This document shows positions 16,873-25,713 of a stretch of DNA of 64,000 nt, one piece after another. The translations under genes and the position numbers were made by a program. The notes beneath the pieces were generated by a model, which saw only the letters and a list, made by a program, of their open reading frames with translations, was not told where the DNA came from and did no database searches. Each line of letters opens with the position of its first letter. Within the stretch, counting starts at the first letter, position 1. Source of the DNA: an uncultured Spirochaetaceae bacterium (lineage in GTDB: Bacteria; Spirochaetota; Spirochaetia; Treponematales; Treponemataceae); NCBI GenBank assembly GCA_902785455.1, contig CACZYY010000005.1, positions 1 through 64,000 of the forward strand, given 5' to 3'.

Positions 16873-16901
16873 TTGCAATGGATTTAATTATTTGGTAAAG
16901 T
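16873..16901 (+). promoter_or_regulatory. Possible promoter of the polysaccharide-export pair
   Basis: TTGCAA and TAAAGT are 17 nt apart, ending about 36 nt before the Wzz-like start. Confidence 0.4.
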
Positions 16902-16937
16902 AACAAATAATTTTTTAGATTGGGGTTCTGTTCTCTT

Positions 16938-17957
16938 ATGGAAGAAAATACACAAATTCAGGAAGAAGATGAAATTTCTTTGATTGATTTGTTTGCCGTG
17001 CTTCTCCATTACAAATGGATGATTATTATAATCTCTATGCTGGCAGCTATTGGTTCCGTAGTTTTTGCTGTTTTATCTATAAAAATGGATCCGGAAAAAT
17101 CTCCGTTGCCAAATGTTTACACGCCCAAAGCTGAAATGCTCATAAAAGAAAATTCTTCTGGCGGTGGCGGACTTTCAGCGGCTTTGTCGTCTTCTGGGCT
17201 TGGCGGAATGGCAAGTCTTATGGGAGTGAATGTTGGCGGTGGATCCACAAATTCAAATCTTGCCAATTATCTTATCACTTCTGATGCGCTTCTCGATGCA
17301 GTTACTGATGAATTCAAACTGATCGAAAAATATAAGATTGAAGAGCATGTTCGTGCAAGCAGTCGTAAGGCATTAAAACAGGTTCTCAAAGCAAATTCTG
17401 ATACTGACAGCGGTGTTTTTACTGTTTCATTTACGGATATTGACCCTGTTTTTGCTCAGTCTGTCGTAAATTTTGTAGTTGACTGGATGAGCAAAAAATT
17501 CGACGAGCTTGGATTGGACAATAATAAAATCCAAAAAGAAAATCTCGAACGCAATATTCAATCAAGCTACAATGAAATTTTACGGATTGAGCGTGAGGTT
17601 AAAAAACTTGGTGCCAGCGTTGGCTATGGAAGTAGTGCATGGGATATTCCGTCAATTACTACCGGTTCAGCAAAACTCCAGCTTGAACTTGATGCACAAA
17701 AACAGGTTTATACTCAGTTAAAGACACAATACGAGCTTTTGAAGGTTCAGATGCAGAGCGAGACACCTGTTTTTCAGATTCTTGCCCGTCCGGAAGTTCC
17801 TGATATGAAATCTGGTCCAAGCCGTGGAAAATTGTGTGTCATTATTACATTTGCTGCTTTTTTTATGTCTGTATTTCTGGCTTTTGCCTTGAACGCATGG
17901 AAAAATATCAAAAATGACCCGGAAGCAGTTGAAAAACTTCAGCTTAAAAGAAAATAG
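16938..17957 (+). CDS. Wzz-type polysaccharide co-polymerase / chain-length protein
   Basis: Inner-membrane protein of the Wzz/polysaccharide co-polymerase family, 339 residues. It has two terminal membrane helices (about residues 27-50 and 298-320) enclosing a periplasmic domain with a Gly/Ser-rich segment (about 75-110) and a helical coiled region (about 190-280). The C-terminal proline-glycine motif before the last helix (RPEVPDMKSGPSRGK) is typical. No tyrosine-kinase domain is fused. The ATG at 16938 is preferred to an upstream TTG. The SLBB export protein follows after 18 nt, which supports a joint role in polysaccharide export; no glycosyltransferases are adjacent. Confidence 0.8.
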   Translation: MEENTQIQEEDEISLIDLFAVLLHYKWMIIIISMLAAIGSVVFAVLSIKMDPEKSPLPNVYTPKAEMLIKENSSGGGGLSAALSSSGLGGMASLMGVNVGGGSTNSNLANYLITSDALLDAVTDEFKLIEKYKIEEHVRASSRKALKQVLKANSDTDSGVFTVSFTDIDPVFAQSVVNFVVDWMSKKFDELGLDNNKIQKENLERNIQSSYNEILRIEREVKKLGASVGYGSSAWDIPSITTGSAKLQLELDAQKQVYTQLKTQYELLKVQMQSETPVFQILARPEVPDMKSGPSRGKLCVIITFAAFFMSVFLAFALNAWKNIKNDPEAVEKLQLKRK

Positions 17958-17975
17958 ACTAAATAGAGATTTATA

Positions 17976-20321
17976 ATGAAAAAAATAAAGACAATTTTTG
18001 TTACTGTATTAATGGCTGCATCTTTGTCCGTATCTTTTGCGCAGAGTCAAAATGTTGCAGAAAGTATCGAAAAACAAAGCGGAGAGCTTGCGAGTGATGT
18101 TACAAAACTTCCTGATGCCCAGCTTGCCATGTCTGTTTCGTATTATCCTGTAACAGCTGGTGACGTATACACTCTGGGCTTTGTAATTGGTTCTGGTGCT
18201 GTCAAATATACCATTCCTGTCGATTCAACTTACAGAATTCGTGTTGCCAATCTTGGTGTCATTAATTGTGCAGGCCTTACATACCTTCAGCTGAAATCTC
18301 AGGTTGAGTCACTTGTTTTGCGAAACTATCCGATGGGTGGAGTTCAGTTTGTTCTTTCTTCGCCTTCAACATTCCTAGTAAGCATTACTGGTGAAGTTAA
18401 TTCCACTATCGAGCGCAACGCATGGGCTTTAACCCGCTTGTCAACATTTATCAATAAAAATCTTACGGCGTATGCATCTTTGCGCAATATTGAAATAGAA
18501 GGTTCTAATGGCAAAACAAAGTCATACGATTTGTTCCTTGCTTCTCGTGACGGTGATTTGTCTCAAGATCCTTTTTTGCGTCCGGGCGATAAAATTATTA
18601 TTAAGCGAGCTTCACGAAAAATCCGAATAACTGGTGCTGTTGAGCGTCCTGGGCAATATGAGCTTTTGGAAGGTGAAAATCTCAAGGAAGCTGTTGAACG
18701 TTACGGAAACGGTCTTGATGAATATGCCGATACAGAGCGAATTATTCTCCGTCGTCAGAACAAATCTAAAAATCCGTCTGGTGATACTATTTATCTTGAA
18801 CCGAATGCGATTTCTTCCAATTATGTGCTTGAAAATGCTGATGATATTACTATTCCGAGCAGAATAGAACTTAGGGATACGATGTTCTTTGAGGGGGCTG
18901 TCGGAAGAATTGGTCTTGAGTCTCAAACAGAGGTTTCTGCTTCTAAAGATAAGTCAGAGAACAAATCTTCAAATCCTGTTACAAACCGTATTCCTGTGAG
19001 CTTTATGGAAGGTGAGAATCTTGCGACATTAATCCGAAGGAATTCTTCAAGTTTCTTCCCGACCTCAGATCTCCGTAACGCATATATTGTACGAAACGAT
19101 GAAAAACTTCTGATAAATATTGAGGATTGTCTTTATAAAGGTGACTATATGAGCGAATATCTTGCTCAGAGAGATGATACTCTTTATGTTCCTTATATGC
19201 AGAATTCAAATACAGTTCTTATTACTGGAGAAGTAAAATCTACTGTTGAAATTGATGCATGGCCTCAAAAACGTCTTTCTGCTCTTATTGCTGAACATAC
19301 TACTGACTATTCTTCTATCAGGGATGTTGAGGTAACGGCTGTTGATGGAACGACAACATCTTATGATTTGTTCCTTGCAGATCGTTACGGGCAGATGGAT
19401 CAGGATCCTTACATAAAACCGGGTGAAACCATCACTGTTAATCGTCTTGATCGTAAAGTTACTGTCAGCGGGGCGGTGGAACGTCCTGGCACTTACGAGC
19501 TTTTGGAAGGTGAAAACCTTGAAGAACTTGTCAGAATTTATGGTGGTGGGCTGGCTCCCCTTGCCGATGTGTCACGCATAGAATTGTATCGTCGTGTTAC
19601 AGGAAAAGAAGGTTCTGGTGAAAAGTCATACCTCAACAAAGAAAGTCTGGATAATAATTTTCCTCTCATTTGTTATGATTCTGTCGTGATTTCAAGTTAT
19701 GAAGATTTGCAGCCGGTAGTATTCATAGAAGGTGCTGTTGCAGATACAAAATCTGTCGATACAACTGCTTCTTCTGAACTTGAAGGAACTACACGTATTG
19801 TTGCTTCTTTTAACAATGGTGAGGATTATGCATATTTTGCCCGAAGAAATAAACTTTTGTTCAAACCGGAGTCGGACCTGACAAATGCTTATATCATTCG
19901 AGGGGCAGAAACAATTCCTATAAATTTAAACCCGATGCTATATGATGCTTCATATTATGCAAACATGGAAATTATGCCTAATGACACGCTTGTGATTCCG
20001 TTTAAACAGTATTTCGTTTCAGTGGCAGGGGCCGTTTTGCATCCTGGGCGTTATCCTTTTATTCCTAACAGAACATGGGAATATTACATAGGTCTTGCAG
20101 GTGGTTTTGATAAAAATAAAAACTCTCTTGATTCAATTGAACTTAGGGACATAAACAACAAAAAATACTCAAAAAATCAATTTGTTACGCCTGAATCAAC
20201 TATTACGGCGAATACTAACAGTATGCTTTACAAATTTAATCAGTATGCGCCTGCTATCACAACAATTCTTTCGATAGTGGCTTCAACGCTTTCAATCATG
20301 GCTGTTACTGGAGCTCTGTAG
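17976..20321 (+). CDS. SLBB-domain polysaccharide export protein with internal duplication
   Basis: An exported 781-residue protein with a signal peptide (cleavage probably after SFA, about residue 22), a polysaccharide-export domain (YYPVTAGDVYTLGF at about 48-60) and several SLBB beta-grasp modules. Residues about 137-410 and 415-690 are duplicated units: TGEVNSTIE/TGEVKSTVE, SYDLFLASRDG/SYDLFLADRYG and GAVERPGQYELLEGENL/GAVERPGTYELLEGENL recur about 279 residues apart. A third related module (GAVLHPGRYPF) lies near 684. A C-terminal hydrophobic helix (about 757-780) may anchor it. Wza-like channels have fewer modules, so this is an extended version. It ends in a strong bidirectional terminator. 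Confidence 0.82.
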   Translation: MKKIKTIFVTVLMAASLSVSFAQSQNVAESIEKQSGELASDVTKLPDAQLAMSVSYYPVTAGDVYTLGFVIGSGAVKYTIPVDSTYRIRVANLGVINCAGLTYLQLKSQVESLVLRNYPMGGVQFVLSSPSTFLVSITGEVNSTIERNAWALTRLSTFINKNLTAYASLRNIEIEGSNGKTKSYDLFLASRDGDLSQDPFLRPGDKIIIKRASRKIRITGAVERPGQYELLEGENLKEAVERYGNGLDEYADTERIILRRQNKSKNPSGDTIYLEPNAISSNYVLENADDITIPSRIELRDTMFFEGAVGRIGLESQTEVSASKDKSENKSSNPVTNRIPVSFMEGENLATLIRRNSSSFFPTSDLRNAYIVRNDEKLLINIEDCLYKGDYMSEYLAQRDDTLYVPYMQNSNTVLITGEVKSTVEIDAWPQKRLSALIAEHTTDYSSIRDVEVTAVDGTTTSYDLFLADRYGQMDQDPYIKPGETITVNRLDRKVTVSGAVERPGTYELLEGENLEELVRIYGGGLAPLADVSRIELYRRVTGKEGSGEKSYLNKESLDNNFPLICYDSVVISSYEDLQPVVFIEGAVADTKSVDTTASSELEGTTRIVASFNNGEDYAYFARRNKLLFKPESDLTNAYIIRGAETIPINLNPMLYDASYYANMEIMPNDTLVIPFKQYFVSVAGAVLHPGRYPFIPNRTWEYYIGLAGGFDKNKNSLDSIELRDINNKKYSKNQFVTPESTITANTNSMLYKFNQYAPAITTILSIVASTLSIMAVTGAL

Positions 20322-20324
20322 AAT

Positions 20325-20375
20325 AAAAATCCCCGCTCTTCAAAGTGCACTAATGAAGGGCGGGGATTTTTATTT
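20325..20375. terminator. Bidirectional terminator
   Basis: AATCCCCGC and GCGGGGATT pair, extended by CTTCA/TGAAG, with A and T runs on both sides. It serves both the SLBB gene (+) and the convergent small zinc-ribbon gene (-). Confidence 0.9.
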
Positions 20376-20418
20376 AATTTCAAATTATGGAGTTATCAAG
20401 CTCTCTTGATAATTTATA

Positions 20419-20589
20419 TTATTTGAAATCTTTTGGTCGTCTCTCAGTACGCTTGCATTTCTGACATTCAGCGTAGTTCTTGAGTCTGCCGTTTTCGAGC
20501 TTTGTTTTCATTTCAACTTCGCCACCACATGTGCAAGTGAATTTCTGTGTTGCAACTGTAGTACGAGAGTTCTTTGATGCACCAGCCAT
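20419..20589 (-). CDS. Small zinc-ribbon protein (56 aa), ribosomal-protein-like
   Basis: A short gene of 56 codons, MAGASKNSRTTV to RRPKDFK. It has four cysteines in CxC (FTCTCGG, residues 19-21) and CxxC (ECQKC, 42-45), is strongly basic, and has the size and layout of bacterial L33-like ribosomal proteins (LKNYxxCxxCKxT). It has a GGAGG ribosome site and a good promoter (TTGACA-17-TAAAAT), so it is a genuine expressed gene. An rRNA-associated or small regulatory zinc protein is possible; L33 identity is not proven. Confidence 0.75.
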   Translation of the reverse strand: MAGASKNSRTTVATQKFTCTCGGEVEMKTKLENGRLKNYAECQKCKRTERRPKDFK

Positions 20590-20626
20590 TACTAGCCTCC
20601 CTATAAGAATAATCGATTATTTTGTT

Positions 20627-20655
20627 ATTTTATATAAAGTACTGAACTATGTCAA
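20627..20655 (-). promoter_or_regulatory. Promoter of the small zinc-ribbon gene
   Basis: On the minus strand TTGACA and TAAAAT are separated by 17 nt, about 40 nt before the start codon. Confidence 0.7.
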
Positions 20656-20694
20656 TAGAAGAAAAATCTTTTATTTTATCTTAAAAATTTTTAC

Positions 20695-20722
20695 TTGCAA
20701 TAAGTTGAAAGTAGTTTATAAT
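20695..20722 (+). promoter_or_regulatory. Promoter of the V-ATPase operon
   Basis: TTGCAA, a 16-nt spacer and a perfect TATAAT box lie about 30 nt upstream of the subunit E start; a GAGAGG ribosome site follows. Confidence 0.65.
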
Positions 20723-20753
20723 AAAAGAATCTTTATAAAATAGAGAGGTTTGC

Positions 20754-21368
20754 ATGGACATCCAGGTACAGGATTTAATCGAAAAGATTAAAAAAGACGG
20801 TGTCGCAGCTGCCGAAAAATCTGCTTCCGAAGTAAAGGCTCAGGCTCAGAGCGAGGCTGAGAAAATCATCGCTAATGCGAAAGAAGAGGCGGACAAAATC
20901 ATCAAAGCAGCAAAAGATGAAACAGCGCGAATGGAGAAGGCTAGTGAGGACGCAATCCGTCAGGCAAGCCGAAACCTTGTGCTTTCATTCCGTGACAGTA
21001 TCACAAAGGAGCTTTCAGCTCTTATTAATGCGGAGTCAGAAAAAGCATATTCTTCTGATTTGCTCGCCAAACTTATTCCAGAGGCAGTTAAAGCGTGGGT
21101 CTCAAAATCAGAGGCAAGCGAAGTTTCTGTTCTCCTCAATGAAAAAGATTTGAAGTCTCTCGAATCTAATCTTACCGCAGCTCTCAAAGCAGAAATCGGC
21201 AAAGGTCTTACGCTCAAGGTTGACAATTCAATCAATGCGGGCTTCCGTATTGGCGTAAAAGACGGAGCTGCATTCTACGACTACTCTAGCGAGGCTGTTG
21301 CTGAACTTTTCAGCGCATATCTCAATCCAAGAGTTGCCGCAATCATGAAAGAGGCTGCAAAAGAGTAA
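20754..21368 (+). CDS. atpE: V-type ATP synthase/ATPase subunit E
   Basis: Peripheral stalk subunit of the V-type ATPase, 204 residues. The N-terminal half is a long charged helix rich in Ala, Glu and Lys (about residues 1-85, with alternating AEK/AKE patterns), and the C-terminal half is the globular domain (about 95-200, GAAFYDYSSEAVAEL near the end). It is the first gene of a seven-gene operon. No subunit G/H partner for the stalk is encoded in the operon. Confidence 0.88.
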   Translation: MDIQVQDLIEKIKKDGVAAAEKSASEVKAQAQSEAEKIIANAKEEADKIIKAAKDETARMEKASEDAIRQASRNLVLSFRDSITKELSALINAESEKAYSSDLLAKLIPEAVKAWVSKSEASEVSVLLNEKDLKSLESNLTAALKAEIGKGLTLKVDNSINAGFRIGVKDGAAFYDYSSEAVAELFSAYLNPRVAAIMKEAAKE

Positions 21369-21380
21369 CAGGGGGTGAAT

Positions 21381-21920
21381 ATGAGTAATCAATACTACCT
21401 CGTATCTCAGCTTCCAGGATTTTCTGTGGGCGATGATAAGGCGGTTCCAATTACTTATGAATACTATTACGACCTCTGTTCACGCTTTCTTAGCAAAAAA
21501 GAAATGAAGATTCTTGACGGACTTTCACTTGAACCTCCTCTTGAAGATTCAAAAACTGGCTCAACCTTTGTAGATAACTGGAATTACAAAGAAAAAAGCC
21601 TTCGTCTGGCTCTGGCTCAGATTCGTGCCCTTCGCATGAAAAAGAAGTTCAGTGCCGGGAATGAGTCAATTGCCCCTGACGCGGTTCAGGCGGCTCGTAC
21701 TGCAAGCGGTATGGACAGTCCTTTGGCTGCCGAGCAATATCTTAACCAGTACAGGCTCAGTGTTATAGAAAGTATGCGTCCAACAGACGGCTTTTCACTT
21801 GATGCCGTGTTCAGTTACGGTCTCAAGCTGCGCCTTGCTTCACGTATGAAAAAGTTCGATGAGGCTAAAGGTTTGGCTTCTTACAAGAAGATTTATAATA
21901 GGATTCTTGAAGATCAATAA
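21381..21920 (+). CDS. DUF2764 protein of the V-ATPase operon
   Basis: A soluble 179-residue protein, typical of V-ATPase operons in spirochaetes and Bacteroidetes and placed between subunits E and A. Features are NQYYLVSQLPGF at the N-terminus and a helical body with LRLALAQIRALRMKKK (about 70-90) and a helical C-terminus ending ASYKKIYNRILE. The position and helical nature suggest it replaces a missing subunit such as C (central rotor to c-ring) or F; this is inference. The ATG at 21381 is preferred to an in-frame GTG at 21375 that overlaps the AGGGGG ribosome site. Confidence 0.8.
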   Translation: MSNQYYLVSQLPGFSVGDDKAVPITYEYYYDLCSRFLSKKEMKILDGLSLEPPLEDSKTGSTFVDNWNYKEKSLRLALAQIRALRMKKKFSAGNESIAPDAVQAARTASGMDSPLAAEQYLNQYRLSVIESMRPTDGFSLDAVFSYGLKLRLASRMKKFDEAKGLASYKKIYNRILEDQ

Positions 21921-21936
21921 TTTAATGGAGAATTAA

Positions 21937-23700
21937 ATGACGGATACAAAAGGAAAGGTAGTCGGAGTTAATGGAAACATGGTTTCTGTCGAATTTGACG
22001 GAACAGTTTCTATGAACGAAGTTGCCTATGTTAAAGTAGAAGACAGTAGCCTGAAAAGCGAAGTTATCCGTATCCGCGGAAATGTAGCTCAGCTTCAGGT
22101 CTACGAGATGACAAAAGGAATCAAGGCGGGGGATGTCGTTGAGTTCACAGGCGACCTTCTTTCTGCTGAGCTTGGTCCTGGTCTTTTGGGTCAGGTTTAC
22201 GACGGCTTGCAGAACCCGCTTCCTTTGCTTGCAGAAAAGGCAGGCTGGTTCCTTGAGAAGGGTATTTATGTTGACCCTCTCGATAAAGAAAAACAGTGGG
22301 AATTCACACCGACTGCAAAAGTTGGCGATGTTCTCAAAGCTGGCGAATATGTGGGAAGCGTTCCGGAGGGACCGTTCACTCACAAAATTTTCGTTCCTTT
22401 CTATTTGCTTGGCTCTTACACTGTAAAATCAATTGCAGAAAAGGGCAGCTACACACTCAAAGACACAATCGCAACTTTGACTGATGAAAAGGGCAACGAT
22501 GTAAAAATCGGTCTTTCATTCAAATGGCCTGTCAAGCGAGCCGTCAACTGCTATGCAGAACGCCTGGCTCCAACAGAGACAATGGTCACAAAAGTCCGAC
22601 TTATCGATACTTTCTTCCCTGTTGCACGAGGCGGTACATATTGTATCCCAGGTCCATTCGGTGCCGGTAAAACAGTATTGCAGCACACCACTTCAAAATA
22701 CGCTGACGTTGACATCGTAATCATCGCGGCTTGTGGTGAACGAGCAGGTGAGGTCGTTGAGACTTTGACTGAGTTCCCTGAGCTCAAAGATCCGAAAACA
22801 GGCAAGTCATTGATGGAGCGAACAATCATCATTTGTAACACTTCTTCAATGCCGGTTGCTTCACGAGAAGCTTCGGTTTACACATCAGTTACTTTGGCTG
22901 AATACTACCGTCAGATGGGCTTGAATGTCCTTCTTCTTGCTGACTCAACATCCCGCTGGGCACAGGCTTTGCGAGAAATGTCAGGCCGCTTGGAAGAGAT
23001 TCCTGGCGAGGAAGCATTCCCTGCTTACATGGAGTCTTACATCGCAGCATTCTACGAGCGTGCCGGTCAGGTTCGCTTGAGCGACGGAAGCAAAGGCTCT
23101 GTAACAATCGGTGGTACAGTATCTCCTGCAGGCGGTAACTTCGAGGAACCTGTTACACAGGCAACTCTTAAGGTCGTCGGAGCATTCCACGGTCTTTCAC
23201 GAGCACGTTCAGATGCCCGCAAATACCCTGCAATTGACCCGATTCAGTCATGGTCAAAATATCACGGTATCATCGAGCAGAGCAAAGTTGACTACTGCTT
23301 CAATATCCTCAAAAAAGGTGTTGATGTCGGATCAATGATGAAGGTCGTCGGTGAGGAAGGTACATCTCTGGATGATTACCTCGTATATCTTAAGGAAGAG
23401 ATGCTTGATGCGGTTTACTTCCAGCAGAACTCATTCGACGCAATCGATGCAAACGCAACTGTCGAGCGACAGAAATACGACCTTGACAAGTTGATTAAGA
23501 TTCTTGGTTCTGATTTCACTCTCTCGGACAAGGATGAAGCCCGAACATACTTCAACCAGCTCCGACAGAAGTTCCTCGACTGGAACTACACTGAGTTTGA
23601 GAGCGATGACTTCAAGAAACTCGAAAAAGAAATCGATGATTTGTACGCTTCAAAATCAGGCAAACTGACTGGCGAAGCTGAGAATCTTCTCAAAGCATAG
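21937..23700 (+). CDS. atpA: V-type ATP synthase catalytic subunit A
   Basis: Catalytic nucleotide-binding subunit (587 residues) of the V-type ATPase. The Walker A loop is GPFGAGKT (about residue 237-244), preceded by the non-homologous region characteristic of A subunits (about 110-190). ADSTSRWAQALREMSGRLEE is the family signature, here at about 338-357. Together with B it forms the A3B3 head. Codon use and spacing match the neighbouring genes; subunit B follows after 17 nt. Confidence 0.96.
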   Translation: MTDTKGKVVGVNGNMVSVEFDGTVSMNEVAYVKVEDSSLKSEVIRIRGNVAQLQVYEMTKGIKAGDVVEFTGDLLSAELGPGLLGQVYDGLQNPLPLLAEKAGWFLEKGIYVDPLDKEKQWEFTPTAKVGDVLKAGEYVGSVPEGPFTHKIFVPFYLLGSYTVKSIAEKGSYTLKDTIATLTDEKGNDVKIGLSFKWPVKRAVNCYAERLAPTETMVTKVRLIDTFFPVARGGTYCIPGPFGAGKTVLQHTTSKYADVDIVIIAACGERAGEVVETLTEFPELKDPKTGKSLMERTIIICNTSSMPVASREASVYTSVTLAEYYRQMGLNVLLLADSTSRWAQALREMSGRLEEIPGEEAFPAYMESYIAAFYERAGQVRLSDGSKGSVTIGGTVSPAGGNFEEPVTQATLKVVGAFHGLSRARSDARKYPAIDPIQSWSKYHGIIEQSKVDYCFNILKKGVDVGSMMKVVGEEGTSLDDYLVYLKEEMLDAVYFQQNSFDAIDANATVERQKYDLDKLIKILGSDFTLSDKDEARTYFNQLRQKFLDWNYTEFESDDFKKLEKEIDDLYASKSGKLTGEAENLLKA

Positions 23701-23717
23701 GGGGACGGTGAATAGAT

Positions 23718-25013
23718 ATGAATAAGGTATACAATAAAATCGAATCTATTACAGGTTCCGTAATTACAGTAAAAGCCGAGGGCGTTAAATATAACGAGCT
23801 TGCAGAAATCACCACACGATTCGGTAAATCTCTTGCCGAGGTCAACAAAATCGACGGTGACACAGTTTCTCTGCAGGTTTTCGCAGGTGGCCGTGGTGTT
23901 TCAACTGGCGACCAGATCCGCTTCCTCGGAAACGAGATGCGCGTTTCTTTCGGCGATGATTTGATGGGACGAATCTTCAACGGTTCTGGCGAGCCTCGTG
24001 ACAACGGGCCTGCTCTCACTGAGAACATGAAGCCAATCGGCGGTCCTTCAGTAAACCCTTCAAAGCGTATTCTTGCTGAGCGAATGATGCGTACGAACAT
24101 TCCGATGATTGATATGTTCAACACATTGGTCGTTTCTCAGAAACTTCCAATCTTCTCTATCTCTGGTGAACCTTACAACCAGCTCCTTGCACGAATCGCT
24201 ATGCAGGCAGAAGCTGACGTAATCGTTCTCGGTGGTATGGGCCTTAAATACGATGACTTCCTTTACTTCAAAAAGACTTTGGAGGATGGCGGTTCATTGA
24301 GCAAAACTGTCATGTTCATCCATACAGCTGCTGACCCGACTGTAGAATGTATCAAGATCCCGGATATGTCTTTGGCTGTTGCGGAGCAGTTCGCTTTGCA
24401 GAACAAGGACGTTCTCGTTCTTCTTACAGACATGACTTCTTATGCTGACGCTATGAAGGAAATCGCTATCACACAGGAGCAGGTTCCTTCTAACCGAGGT
24501 TATCCTGGTGACTTGTACTCTCAGCTTGCGGCTCGTTACGAAAAGGCTGTTGACTTTAAGGGAAGCGGCTCAGTAACAGTTCTTGCTGTAACAACAATGC
24601 CTGGCGATGACGTTACTCACCCGGTTCCAGATAACACTGGTTACATTACCGAAGGTCAGTACTATCTCAAAGGCGGCCGTATCGAGCCATTCGGTTCTCT
24701 TTCACGACTCAAGCAGAACGTAAACGGCAAGACTCGTAAAGATCACCGTGCTCTCATGGATGCTATGATTCGTCTTTATGCTTCTTACAAAGATACTCTC
24801 GAAAAGAAGTCAATGGGCTTCATGATGAGTAAGTGGGACGAAAAGCTCCTTAAATACGGCGTAATGTTCGAGAAAGAAATGATGGACTTGTCTGTCAATA
24901 TTTCTCTTGAAGGTGCTCTCGACTTGGGCTGGAAAATCCTTGCGGATTGTTTCGACAAAGACGAGACTGGTATTAAGTCTGAATTGATTTCTGAATTCTG
25001 GCCTAACAAATAA
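23718..25013 (+). CDS. atpB: V-type ATP synthase subunit B
   Basis: Non-catalytic nucleotide-binding subunit of the A3B3 head, 431 residues. Family motifs include [12 protein letters not shown] (about 87-98), [15 protein letters not shown] (about 146-160) and the C-terminal signature region with [13 protein letters not shown] and [15 protein letters not shown]. There is no P-loop, as expected for B. It lies between subunits A and D in the operon. Confidence 0.95.
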   Translation: MNKVYNKIESITGSVITVKAEGVKYNELAEITTRFGKSLAEVNKIDGDTVSLQVFAGGRGVSTGDQIRFLGNEMRVSFGDDLMGRIFNGSGEPRDNGPALTENMKPIGGPSVNPSKRILAERMMRTNIPMIDMFNTLVVSQKLPIFSISGEPYNQLLARIAMQAEADVIVLGGMGLKYDDFLYFKKTLEDGGSLSKTVMFIHTAADPTVECIKIPDMSLAVAEQFALQNKDVLVLLTDMTSYADAMKEIAITQEQVPSNRGYPGDLYSQLAARYEKAVDFKGSGSVTVLAVTTMPGDDVTHPVPDNTGYITEGQYYLKGGRIEPFGSLSRLKQNVNGKTRKDHRALMDAMIRLYASYKDTLEKKSMGFMMSKWDEKLLKYGVMFEKEMMDLSVNISLEGALDLGWKILADCFDKDETGIKSELISEFWPNK

Positions 25014-25032
25014 TTTTTGCGGGGTAGATTGA

Positions 25033-25713
25033 ATGGCTAAAATTAAGCTGACTAAAAATGAACAAAAGGCTCAAAAAGATGCGCTCAAAATGTACCAGCG
25101 TTATCTTCCGACCCTTACGCTCAAAAAGCAGCAGCTTCAATCTGAAATCAGAACTATCGAGCAGAAGGCAAATGAAGTCCGTGCGCAGCGTGTCGCCCTT
25201 GAACAGGAATTCAAGGTGTGGATCAGCGTTTTCGGCGAGGAAGAGGCCTTCAAGCCAGGTATGGTTACTGTCCGCAATATAAAGAAAGGTGTCGGCAACA
25301 TCGCCGGCGTTACGATTCCTGTTTATGAGGGAGCTGAGTTCGGTCGCGGTGACTACGATTTGTATGAGACGCCGCTCTGGATTGACTTGGCTGCCGACCG
25401 CATGGAAAAGGCTCTTTCTTTAGATTTGGAAGCCAGCGTTCTTGATGAACAGGTAAGGCTGCTTTCTCAGGAGCTTCGCACAACCAGCCAGCGTGTAAAT
25501 CTTTTCGAAAAGGTTAAGATTCCTGAGGCAAAGGCAAACATCAAAAAGATTTCGGTTTATCTTGGCGACCAGCAGGTAAGCGCAGTCGTTATTTCAAAGG
25601 TCTCTAAAAAGAAGATTGACCAGAGAAATGCCGCAGCCGCTCTTGCAAAAAAGGCTGAGGAAGAGGCATTGGCTGCTTCTTCAAAACCGAAGAAAAAGGG
25701 GGCTGAAGCATGA
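25033..25713 (+). CDS. atpD: V-type ATP synthase subunit D
   Basis: Central rotor shaft subunit, 226 residues. It has the expected pair of long helices: an N-terminal helix with LTKNEQKAQKDALKMYQRYLP (about residues 5-25) continuing to about 70, and a C-terminal helix with LRTTSQRVNLFEKVKIPEA (about 150-170). An Ala/Lys-rich tail follows. Its end overlaps the start of subunit I by 4 nt. Normally D pairs with F; no F gene is present in the operon. Confidence 0.92.
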   Translation: MAKIKLTKNEQKAQKDALKMYQRYLPTLTLKKQQLQSEIRTIEQKANEVRAQRVALEQEFKVWISVFGEEEAFKPGMVTVRNIKKGVGNIAGVTIPVYEGAEFGRGDYDLYETPLWIDLAADRMEKALSLDLEASVLDEQVRLLSQELRTTSQRVNLFEKVKIPEAKANIKKISVYLGDQQVSAVVISKVSKKKIDQRNAAAALAKKAEEEALAASSKPKKKGAEA

